Source of the DNA: an uncultured Cloacibacillus sp.
GTDB lineage: Bacteria; Synergistota; Synergistia; Synergistales; Synergistaceae
NCBI GenBank assembly: GCA_900545755.1
Contig: URAG01000003.1
Span: forward strand, 1-58,021
Length of the DNA stretch: 58,021 nucleotides
Direction: 5' to 3'
A program made the position numbers and the translations under genes. Under the pieces are notes generated by a model that made no database searches, was not told where the DNA came from, and saw only the letters and a list, made by a program, of their open reading frames with translations. Positions 51,067 to 58,021 of the stretch are shown here, piece after piece (positions within the stretch are counted from its first letter, which is position 1; each line of letters begins with the position of its first letter).

Positions 51067-52044
51067 CTATTCTCCTCCTTTTATTACAAGCCAGACGAAG
51101 AATAGCGAGCCGAGAAGGGAGGTCAGTATCCCGACCGGGAGCTCGGTCGGAGACCAGAATGTGCGTGCCGCAGCATCGCAGAGCGTGAGAAAGAGTCCAC
51201 CGGCGAATGCACAGACCATGGAGAGTTCTCTGTGTTCCGCGTATCCGGAAAGCCTGCGGCAGATGTGAGGGCACATGAGGCCGACAAATCCTATCGGGCC
51301 ACAGATTGCTACATTCATGCCCACCGCAACAGACACGAATGCACAGAGAAAGCGCCGGAGAAACTTGACCGAGATGCCGCGACTTGCTGCAAGTTCTTCT
51401 CCGCATATGAGCAGGTCGAGCTGCGGTCCTGCCACCCATCCGGTAACCGCTATGAACAGGAAGCCGGGCAGTGAAGCCAGAGCAGACGCGAAGCCTACCG
51501 TTTCAAGGCCGCCCATAGCCCAGCGCATCATTCGGAATGAGTCCGTATAGCTGCCTGTGTACTGGATTATCATATTGAGGCTTGCAAAGAGAAAGTTCAG
51601 CGCAATCCCCGCAAGAAGCAGCGAAGGTGCAGAGAATCCGCTGCGCAAGCTGCCGGCCGCGTAGAGCACTATTATCGCGGCAAAGGAGCCGATAAAGGCC
51701 GCACAAGCGCTTCCGCTGATTATCCCCAGTAACGATGACGCTATGCCGAGGCGTATATATATCACGGCTCCAAGAGCGGCTCCGGAGGATACTCCAAGCA
51801 TGTCGGGCGATGCAAGCGAGTTGCTGAACAATGCCTGAAAGATGAGGCCGCAGACGGATAAGGTCGCACCCGTGAGCCACGCGAGGAGCGCACGGGGCAT
51901 TCTTATGTTCCACAGTATCTGCGAGGCAGGAGAGCCGTCGCGGATGAGCGCATCAAGGCCTATCTGCGACGCTCCGATGAACGGAGCACATAACAGCGAC
52001 AGAAGCGACATAAGTATGAGAGCGCGGCAAAAATTTCCCTTCAT
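51067..52044 (-). CDS. btuC: FecCD/BtuC-family ABC permease
   Basis: 325 residues, about ten helices. Family motifs: NIRMPRALLAWLTGATLSVC (about 48-67), LASPDMLGVSSGAALGA, IGFVGLMCPHICR and LPVGILTSLLGSLFFVWLV. Imports cobalamin/corrinoid or siderophore type ligands across the inner membrane; the neighbouring BtuF-like protein favours corrinoids. ATGA overlap with btuD and one base from the next gene. Confidence 0.9.
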   Translation of the reverse strand: MKGNFCRALILMSLLSLLCAPFIGASQIGLDALIRDGSPASQILWNIRMPRALLAWLTGATLSVCGLIFQALFSNSLASPDMLGVSSGAALGAVIYIRLGIASSLLGIISGSACAAFIGSFAAIIVLYAAGSLRSGFSAPSLLLAGIALNFLFASLNMIIQYTGSYTDSFRMMRWAMGGLETVGFASALASLPGFLFIAVTGWVAGPQLDLLICGEELAASRGISVKFLRRFLCAFVSVAVGMNVAICGPIGFVGLMCPHICRRLSGYAEHRELSMVCAFAGGLFLTLCDAAARTFWSPTELPVGILTSLLGSLFFVWLVIKGGE

Positions 52045-52838
52045 CCGACAAGTCCTTTCGGTACGACGTATGGGGTTTTAAGTCCGGCGCGGCTGAAATA
52101 TTCAAATTCTGTTCCGAATATTTCCCGCATCAAGTAGTCAGAGAAAAGCTCCTTTGGCTGCCCCTGCCATACAGTACACCCGCCTTTGACAGCGAGCAGT
52201 TCGTCCGCTCCGTGCATGGCAAGGTTTACGTCGTGGGTCACCATTACTATGGTTTTGCCTTCGTCCTTGTTGAGGTTTTCTATGAGCGACATCGTTTCAG
52301 CTTGGTGGGCGTAGTCAAGGTAGCTAGTCGGTTCGTCGAGAAAGAATATGTCCGTCTCCTGAGCTATCGCGGCGGCTATCATGGCGCGCTGTCGTTCGCC
52401 CCCGGAGAGGGAGGACAGCCGGCGTTCCGCGAGGTACTCCACCCCTGCGGTTTTGAGCGCCGACTGCACCGCTGCGAGTTCTTCGCCCGTTTCGCCACCT
52501 AACAACGAACGCAGCGCAAAGCGCGACATAGAGACGAACTGGCGCACCGTGTATGGAGTTTCGGCGCTAACGCTCTGAGGCACCCATGCGATGCGGCGCG
52601 CGACATCACGCTGTTTCATCGAAGACAGCCGCTCGCCGTTTATAAGCACGGTCCCACTCCAACCGCGAAGTATCCCTCCAGCGCATTTGAGCAACGTACT
52701 TTTGCCAGCTCCGTTGGGACCTATGACCGCAAGGAAGCGTCCTTTCCTTATTGAGAAGGAAGCTCCGCTCAGTATCTGTTCCCCTCCGATGTTCACGGAC
52801 AGTTCTTTCACTTCGACGGCTTTATCAGTGTTTACCAT
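52041..52838 (-). CDS. btuD: BtuD-type ABC ATPase for corrinoid (or siderophore) import
   Basis: 265 residues from the ATG at 52838, which overlaps the end of btuF by seven bases; a longer frame upstream lies within btuF. Walker A GPNGAGKST (about 38-46), WVPQSVSAETPYTV Q-loop, signature LSGGERQR, Walker B IFFLDEPTSYLD, VTHD switch. Typical FecE/BtuD ATPase with an IGGEQILSGASFSIRKG start. Confidence 0.92.
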   Translation of the reverse strand: MVNTDKAVEVKELSVNIGGEQILSGASFSIRKGRFLAVIGPNGAGKSTLLKCAGGILRGWSGTVLINGERLSSMKQRDVARRIAWVPQSVSAETPYTVRQFVSMSRFALRSLLGGETGEELAAVQSALKTAGVEYLAERRLSSLSGGERQRAMIAAAIAQETDIFFLDEPTSYLDYAHQAETMSLIENLNKDEGKTIVMVTHDVNLAMHGADELLAVKGGCTVWQGQPKELFSDYLMREIFGTEFEYFSRAGLKTPYVVPKGLVG

Positions 52839-53731
52839 TGTTCTTCCGGGTGTATCGCTGCTGCGAAGGCTTTGAGTATTTCGTGGATCCTCGGCCCAGG
52901 ACGGAGGAATACGGTACCACGTAGTATCGTTATATGGCCTTCGCTGACAGCCTCTATCTGTGGCACACTTTTCCACTGTTCCACAAGGCGCTCTTCGTAG
53001 AACACGAGTTCATTGTCTATATTACCAGGAGCGTGATAGTAGACGCTGTCGCCAACGAGGTCGATTATCACCTCTGGCGCGAGCGTAATCAGCCCTTCCG
53101 CGAATACGCGCGGGTAGGCCGCTTCTGCGTCTTTGAGTACGTTTTGCCCGCCCGCGAGCGTTATTAGCTCATCATAAAAGGTTTTGCCGCCGGCGGCGTA
53201 GAAAACTGATATCCTCGGTTCGCTGATTTCGCGTGAAACGCATAAAAGGACGCGCTTCTTCGGAAACCTCGAGGCTTTTTCGGCTATTTCTGCAACAGAC
53301 GCTTCAATTTCAGATATACACCGTTTCGCGAGCTCCTCTTTGAAGCACGCCCTACCGATTGTTAATATAGACTGATATATATCTTTAAGCCGTCCTTGCT
53401 TGGCTATCACATATGGCAAATTGAGGCGCGAGAGTTTTGAGGCCAGCTCTTTGTGAATATCCTGAAGGACAATCAAGTCTGCGTTTGTTGAAAGCAGATA
53501 TTCGAGGGAAATGTCTGTAAATCCGCCGATTTTAGGCTTTCTGCGAGCTTCAGGTGGGTAGTCGCAGAAATCAGTAATGCCGATGATGTTCGCTTCCTGG
53601 CCAAGCATATACAAAATCTCGGTTCCAACCGGACTCAGAGAGACGATTCTGCGAGGAGAAGCGGCAGCCGGCACAGTTGCACATACAAGGAACAACGATA
53701 AAAGGAAGAAAGTTCTGACTAATTTTCGCAA
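52832..53731 (-). CDS. btuF: Periplasmic corrinoid-binding protein BtuF
   Basis: 299 residues from a TTG at 53731 with GGAGG seven bases upstream; this start gives a proper signal peptide (MRKLVRTFFLLSLFLVCATV, then PAAASP). Fe-B12 periplasmic-binding fold: RRIVSLSPVGTEILYMLG, ITDFCDYPPEARRKPKIGGF (BtuF has a similar DYPP segment), then a long helix and VFYAAGGKTFYDELITLAGG. Corrinoid is likely, heme or siderophore possible. First gene after the terminator of the surface-protein gene. Confidence 0.87.
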   Translation of the reverse strand: MRKLVRTFFLLSLFLVCATVPAAASPRRIVSLSPVGTEILYMLGQEANIIGITDFCDYPPEARRKPKIGGFTDISLEYLLSTNADLIVLQDIHKELASKLSRLNLPYVIAKQGRLKDIYQSILTIGRACFKEELAKRCISEIEASVAEIAEKASRFPKKRVLLCVSREISEPRISVFYAAGGKTFYDELITLAGGQNVLKDAEAAYPRVFAEGLITLAPEVIIDLVGDSVYYHAPGNIDNELVFYEERLVEQWKSVPQIEAVSEGHITILRGTVFLRPGPRIHEILKAFAAAIHPEEQW

Positions 53732-53779
53732 ATATAGATCCTCCAAGAAAGTTGCTGTGGCGCGAGCTAGGAAATTCTT

Positions 53780-53821
53780 TTAAAAAGGCCGTCCGAGTGC
53801 ATATTCGCTTGCCGGACGGCC
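53780..53821 (-). terminator. Terminator between the Synerg-CTERM gene and btuF
   Basis: Stem GGCCGTCCG (53787-53795) / CGGACGGCC (53813-53821), followed on the minus strand by TTTTT. Only about 50 bases separate it from the btuF start, so the downstream operon either depends on read-through or has a promoter overlapping this element. Confidence 0.9.
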
Positions 53822-53848
53822 CACATTACGCCATTTACGGCTGTAAAT

Positions 53849-56332
53849 TTACTTCTTCATGCGTCTTGCCATAGGTATAAACACAATAGCTATTAGCGCA
53901 AGCGCACCAAAACCGCCGTTGCATCCACCGCCACCTCCATGCGAAGGAACTGGTTCTGGTGCCGGTTCAGGATCTGGGTCAACAACCGGCGGTTCGGGAT
54001 CTGGGTCAACGACCGGCGGCTTCTCATTGATCTGTATTTTGCCGCGAAGGGTTATCGCATTTTCAGTATCGTCGGCATCTATGCCGTTAATGCCGGTTAT
54101 ACTTACCGTGAAATATTTTTCTCCAGAACTTGATGAATTTACAGTGGCGGACAACCCGTCGATCGAAATGACTTGTACGTCTCCGTCGAAGCTCCACGCG
54201 CACTGCACTCCGTCCGTCGGGGAAAGCCGCGGATAGGCCGCGAGACGCACCGTGTAATCCTCGCCCACAGTCCCCGCTTTTCTCAGCGATTCAGAATCAA
54301 GCAGAACCGCAGATACTGGCGCTTCGGATTCCGACGATATGCTGATGGCATCGCGCGCGGTCCCTGGCATTGTGGGCTTTTCATCGCTGCCGTCACCCTT
54401 TAGGTAATAGCAGTTTTCAGCATTCGCGCCAATCATGCCTTGAGAAATGCCAGCTTTTGCTTTTTCCGCGAGCCCAACGCAGTTAAGGAATGTAGACTTA
54501 GTTGCTTGCGAAGCATAGCCGACGAAACCACCGGAATAGCTCCAACCTGTCTCAGCCGTGTAACTGCCGTACGAAACACAGTTGCTTATCACTCCGCCGT
54601 TGGCTACGCCAGATATGCCTCCAGCATAAGAACGTTTTGGGTTGACCGAACCTTCCGCTGTAACGTCGCCGGAAACGACGCAGTTGTCGTTAGTTCCTGT
54701 GTTCCACGTTACAAGTATAGAAGCCCCCTGCGCTTTGTTGCCTTTAACGACGCCCTCGGCGTACAGGTTGCGAATGCTTCCTTTCGGGGCTAAGTAGCCG
54801 AAAAGTGCCGGACATTCCGTCATCATGTCTGTTTCGCCAGAAACATTTGAAACTTTACTAACGTGAAGTCCGGTTATGCTATGCCCTCTGCCGTCAAAAT
54901 CTCCGGCAAAGCCGTAATTATTGGTGTTGGTCATGAATCTTCCTATAGGCAGCCACTCTCTGTTTAGCAGGTCGATGTCTGAATCAAGGACGAAATAGCT
55001 CCCTTCAAAAGTTGATTCGTTGTTCTTAAGAAGCTGGGCCAGCCCCGCAAGCTGTTCTGCAGTCGTTATTACATACGGGTCGGAAGAGGATCCGGAAACG
55101 GCATCTTCTCCATCATACCACGAAGTGTCGGCGAAATTGGCCCACGACGGTTCTTTTATAATGGTCGCAAACGCGCTTATAATTCCTCCGAGCGCATTTT
55201 GATCGTACTGCTTCCATACGCTGCCATCATAGCGCCATAGATCGTAACCGATGCCGCACCAAAGCGCTTCGTTCTCAGCGTCATAAAGCATAGCGGACGA
55301 CCAGCCGTTATCTCCCGTAAATTCTTTGATAACCTTGCCCAAGTCGCCGGAGGCCAGCGCGCTCTCTGTTGTTTCGTAAATACGTACGCTGTAGCCAGGC
55401 TTGTACTCATCCTCTGACGCCCATCTCGTAGCCTGAATGTAGACTTTATCACCAGCTATGACGACTGCCTTGAACATGTGCTTGAAGGTCGGATCTTTGC
55501 TGTTCACAGCCTGGGCTGTTACCGGCTGCGTTATCGTCATATCTTCAAGGTTTACTATCTCAATGCTTGATTCTGGATTCCATTTTGTATCGAACTGCTG
55601 TACGCCACCGAGCGTCGCAACGTAGAGCTTATTGCCGGACTGAGAGTAGGCTCCAGCCGCGCCTCCGTCTAGGTTCTTTCCCTTCATCTCCACTATTTGC
55701 ACACGGTTGAGCTCTTCATCAAATTTTATCAATTTGTTAGCAGTATATGCGCCCCCTGCCCACACGTTGCCCGAAGATATAGAGAAGATGGCGTACAGGT
55801 TGCCGTCGTATGCGACAAGCGCTTCGCCGTGCGTTTCTTTGCCGGCCTCTGTGTATTCGCAGCTCTTATCCTCCGTGTATCCATTGCTTGAGACGGACAT
55901 CCTGTTCACGGAATAGTTATCATAGGACACCCCATAGAGATAAGGACCGGAAGAGACAATCCTGCGGATATTGAGCAATGACGTCGTAACCTCAGTCGGC
56001 GCGTTCCACGCAGACTCGCCACCCCAGTTGGGAGCTGCGTCGGGGTTATATATGTTGATTACGTCGGACGCTCCTCCCATAGTGTACAGAGAGATCGCCA
56101 CACGCGATTCTCCGTTTGCATCCGTGAACTGATATATACCCTGCCCCTGGTTGCCCCCCATGTTGCTCACAAGCGGGTTGACCGGGGCACCGTCACCTTG
56201 TATTATCCCCAGCGCCGTGTTCGAGTAGCTCTGATCCTGTCTCGTATAGAGCAGATCAGCAGACGCAATAGAAGTTATACAGAACACCGAAAGCAATATG
56301 AATATAATCGCCGTGTAAATTCTGCGCTTCAT
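53849..56332 (-). CDS. Synerg-CTERM surface protein with propeller-like N-terminus and GLUG-type repeats
   Basis: 827 residues from the ATG at 56332. A signal peptide (MKRRIYTAIIFILLSVFCIT, then SIASADL) is followed by about 400 residues of short beta-rich repeats with Trp, Tyr, Gly and Asp (for example ALVAYDGNLYAIFS, NKLYVATLGGVQQFD, LWRYDGSVWKQYD), resembling a beta-propeller. Then come GLUG-like motifs (FDGRGHSITGL, YAGGISGVANGG, YSGGFVGYAS) at about 440-610, an Ig-like segment, a Pro/Asp linker (PPVVDPDPEP twice) and the tail GGGGGCNGGFGALALIAIVF plus basic end. That tail is the Synerg-CTERM sorting signal. Its position next to the corrinoid barrel suggests a surface capture role, like BtuG of Bacteroides (inference). 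Confidence 0.83.
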   Translation of the reverse strand: MKRRIYTAIIFILLSVFCITSIASADLLYTRQDQSYSNTALGIIQGDGAPVNPLVSNMGGNQGQGIYQFTDANGESRVAISLYTMGGASDVINIYNPDAAPNWGGESAWNAPTEVTTSLLNIRRIVSSGPYLYGVSYDNYSVNRMSVSSNGYTEDKSCEYTEAGKETHGEALVAYDGNLYAIFSISSGNVWAGGAYTANKLIKFDEELNRVQIVEMKGKNLDGGAAGAYSQSGNKLYVATLGGVQQFDTKWNPESSIEIVNLEDMTITQPVTAQAVNSKDPTFKHMFKAVVIAGDKVYIQATRWASEDEYKPGYSVRIYETTESALASGDLGKVIKEFTGDNGWSSAMLYDAENEALWCGIGYDLWRYDGSVWKQYDQNALGGIISAFATIIKEPSWANFADTSWYDGEDAVSGSSSDPYVITTAEQLAGLAQLLKNNESTFEGSYFVLDSDIDLLNREWLPIGRFMTNTNNYGFAGDFDGRGHSITGLHVSKVSNVSGETDMMTECPALFGYLAPKGSIRNLYAEGVVKGNKAQGASILVTWNTGTNDNCVVSGDVTAEGSVNPKRSYAGGISGVANGGVISNCVSYGSYTAETGWSYSGGFVGYASQATKSTFLNCVGLAEKAKAGISQGMIGANAENCYYLKGDGSDEKPTMPGTARDAISISSESEAPVSAVLLDSESLRKAGTVGEDYTVRLAAYPRLSPTDGVQCAWSFDGDVQVISIDGLSATVNSSSSGEKYFTVSITGINGIDADDTENAITLRGKIQINEKPPVVDPDPEPPVVDPDPEPAPEPVPSHGGGGGCNGGFGALALIAIVFIPMARRMKK

Positions 56333-56446
56333 TTTTTCATCAATCCTTTCATAATCCGCCATAATACCCAATGACTGCAAAACAATGGCCCGTAATGTTA
56401 AGTGATATGCCAGCTATCACCACCCTCAAACGCTGTGGTAAAACGC

Positions 56447-57970
56447 TTAAAACGTCCAGATAAGAGTCGCGTAGAATGTACGCCCCTGTATCGGATACCA
56501 CAGAGTCCGTTCAGGGCCGTTCCCTGTTGCAAAAAGCAGCACGTTAGGTCCTGCGTTGAAAAGATCGTCAATGCCAGCGACAAGTTTGAGTGAATCGTTT
56601 ATCTGATATTTGAAACCTATGCCAAATGCAGTAAAGTCGCCCCATCCGACTTCACCCTGCATATCATAGTAATTTTCGCCGATATAATGTAGTTCCGCGA
56701 ATATTGCGCCCCGATCTTCTTTCAATATTTTCCTGCTGACGCGTAAGAGAGCTTCCCATTTAGGGCGGTTCGGAAGCGGCTCGTCATACATATATCCAGG
56801 GGTTTTATTTTTAGCGTCCATATATGTGGCAGACAAATATGCATCCCATTTATCTCGTTTAGCGGTGGCTTCAAATTCAAGGCCGGAGACTTCGGCTTTA
56901 CCTATGTTCACATATTTAGCGTAGCGTGGGTTAGTCATTACATAGTCAATAAGATTATCTGATTTTCTGTAGAAATATGTTAGTTCCGCCGTAATTTCTA
57001 CGTCCGAAGCATTGCCTTTCCATGCAACCGAGGCATCATACTGCCGTCCATCTTCCCATTCCAGACTTTCGTTCGCAACTACAAATGCGCCATCGCCATA
57101 TAATTCATACATATTCGGCGCTCTGTTGTATGTTCCGCCACTCAGCTTAACGGCCCATCCGCCAGCAAATTGTTTCGTAAGTGCCGCACCCCATGAAAAT
57201 TCTGTATCCCCTGCGGCAGAGTTCCATCTAATAATTGGAGTAAGCCAAAAGTCTCCTCTATCATTCAGGTTAATCGTATCTTGAATTTGTCCGTTCCATG
57301 TATCGTTCGTGTGTTTCTCTTTTCCTCCAAGAGCAACCACATCACCTTTGGTATAAAGTTCTTCATTGTAATAATTCCAGAAAAATTCAAGCATATGGCG
57401 TTCACCGAGAGGTAGAGAGCCGTCAAAAGCCGCTCCGAAACGCAGCGTTTCGTATTTGTTATGCTGGTCACCCCAGCCGCCCAACATGTTGTCAGGGTCG
57501 TCATATTCCTTCGTCTGATAAAGGTATTCAAAGCGAATCCCATAATCTAAGTCGCCAATTTCATCCCTGCGTGAAACGATGGCGTTCCACTGGTCCATTA
57601 CCTGATGCGCCCCGCGACGGCTGTCGAGCTTGTCCGCACCGGGGGCGGAGTATGGCAGTTCACGGTCGTTTCGCTTCCAGCCGCCTTGTATCGTCCAGTT
57701 GTCGTCGCTCCATTTAACAAGAACGTCAGAGTTTTTGTAACCGTTGTTTTGTCTATATGTTTTGTAATCGTCATTAGGAGTATACGGCGTATTATTGTCG
57801 TTCCAGTAATCGAAATCACCATCTGTGCGGTCGTAATTTGCAGAGGCAAGAAGCGCGCCGCCGCCGAGCGGCATATTATATGTAAAGCCGCTGCGAAAGC
57901 GCCCGTACGAACCGATTCCTGCATTGAGTGAACCACCGGCCTTTTGAACAGCGCCCCATAACTTGGACAT
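56447..57970 (-). CDS. TonB-dependent receptor beta-barrel; plug domain not visible
   Basis: Outer-membrane barrel with alternating strands to the C-terminus and a final aromatic residue (FYATLIWTF), as required for BAM assembly. Receptor blocks: SLNAGIGSYGRFRSGF at the start, LSGGTYNRAPNMYELYGDGA, VNIGKAEVSGLEFEATAKR and PNRPKWEALLRVSRKI. From the ATG at 57970, with GGAGGG eight bases upstream, it would be 507 residues without signal peptide or plug. The frame stays open to the window end through a GTG at 57994, so the real gene may extend upstream. Directly before the strands the usual plug end (GVVNIITK-like) is missing. Context suggests a BtuB-like corrinoid receptor. Confidence 0.82.
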   Translation of the reverse strand: MSKLWGAVQKAGGSLNAGIGSYGRFRSGFTYNMPLGGGALLASANYDRTDGDFDYWNDNNTPYTPNDDYKTYRQNNGYKNSDVLVKWSDDNWTIQGGWKRNDRELPYSAPGADKLDSRRGAHQVMDQWNAIVSRRDEIGDLDYGIRFEYLYQTKEYDDPDNMLGGWGDQHNKYETLRFGAAFDGSLPLGERHMLEFFWNYYNEELYTKGDVVALGGKEKHTNDTWNGQIQDTINLNDRGDFWLTPIIRWNSAAGDTEFSWGAALTKQFAGGWAVKLSGGTYNRAPNMYELYGDGAFVVANESLEWEDGRQYDASVAWKGNASDVEITAELTYFYRKSDNLIDYVMTNPRYAKYVNIGKAEVSGLEFEATAKRDKWDAYLSATYMDAKNKTPGYMYDEPLPNRPKWEALLRVSRKILKEDRGAIFAELHYIGENYYDMQGEVGWGDFTAFGIGFKYQINDSLKLVAGIDDLFNAGPNVLLFATGNGPERTLWYPIQGRTFYATLIWTF

Positions 57971-58021
57971 AGTAAAAGCCCTCCAAGTTGACACTACACA
58001 GTCATGGTTCGAAATGGCTCC

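Noticed and set aside
53942..54020. Short direct repeats at the end of the surface-protein gene, considered as a CRISPR or tandem DNA repeat
   Set aside because: They encode the PPVVDPDPEP linker duplicated in the protein; only two copies, no spacers.

Overview
The window looks like chromosomal DNA of a Gram-negative anaerobe of the phylum Synergistota. The best lineage marker is the C-terminal tail of the surface protein at 53849-56332: Gly-rich stretch, Cys, hydrophobic helix, Arg/Lys end. This matches the Synerg-CTERM sorting signal. An outer membrane is implied by a TonB-dependent barrel, TonB-ExbB-ExbD and a lipid A aminoarabinose operon. Coding DNA is G+C rich, and genes are packed into tight operons with many ATGA/GTGA stop-start overlaps. 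I saw no rRNA, tRNA or CRISPR array.

Layout. 1-1515 (minus): end of a nitrate/sulfonate/taurine-type ABC importer operon with a long leader (to about 1930). 2062-6853 (minus): sugar-acid operon with KDPG-type aldolase, TctCBA tripartite transporter and gluconate 5-dehydrogenase. 7358-10085 (plus): unknown protein, CstA, small EamA transporter. 10157-11904 (plus): ArsR repressor, ArsP/YraQ-type permease and thioredoxin-like protein behind a clear promoter and palindromic operator. 12241-18597 (minus): second sugar-acid module (enolase-superfamily dehydratase, maleylacetate-reductase-like alcohol dehydrogenase, D-2-hydroxyacid dehydrogenase, TRAP transporter) with a divergent LysR gene at 18744. 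19899-21322: SUI1-domain protein and a GNAT acetyltransferase.

21713-34045 holds a complete L-Ara4N (arn) operon with ArnA split into two genes, followed by a convergent two-component system and two PepSY proteins. Tandem TTTAAT/TCTAAT-like half-sites precede arnT and both pepSY genes, which suggests one regulon for envelope charge modification. 34128-37499 (minus) is pstSCAB. 38098-39453 is a MATE exporter. 39561-41906 (minus) is a DUF4418 / FtsX-like / ATPase trio.

42380-47358 (plus) is the most striking unit: a structured leader, a complete ABC importer, then a double-cubane-cluster protein (YjiM type) and its ATP-dependent activator (YjiL type), the last four genes overlapping. This points to dedicated uptake of the unknown substrate of a double-cubane reductase. 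Remnants of an IS256-type and an IS5-type transposase (47535-48535) separate it from a corrinoid-uptake locus (48549 to the window end, minus): outer-membrane barrel, Synerg-CTERM surface protein with a propeller-like N-terminus, BtuF-BtuD-BtuC, a TIM-barrel protein that may be the cobamide-remodelling enzyme CbiR, and ExbB-ExbD-TonB. All four operons in which a solute-binding-protein gene is followed by a gene it does not overlap carry a strong hairpin just downstream of that gene.
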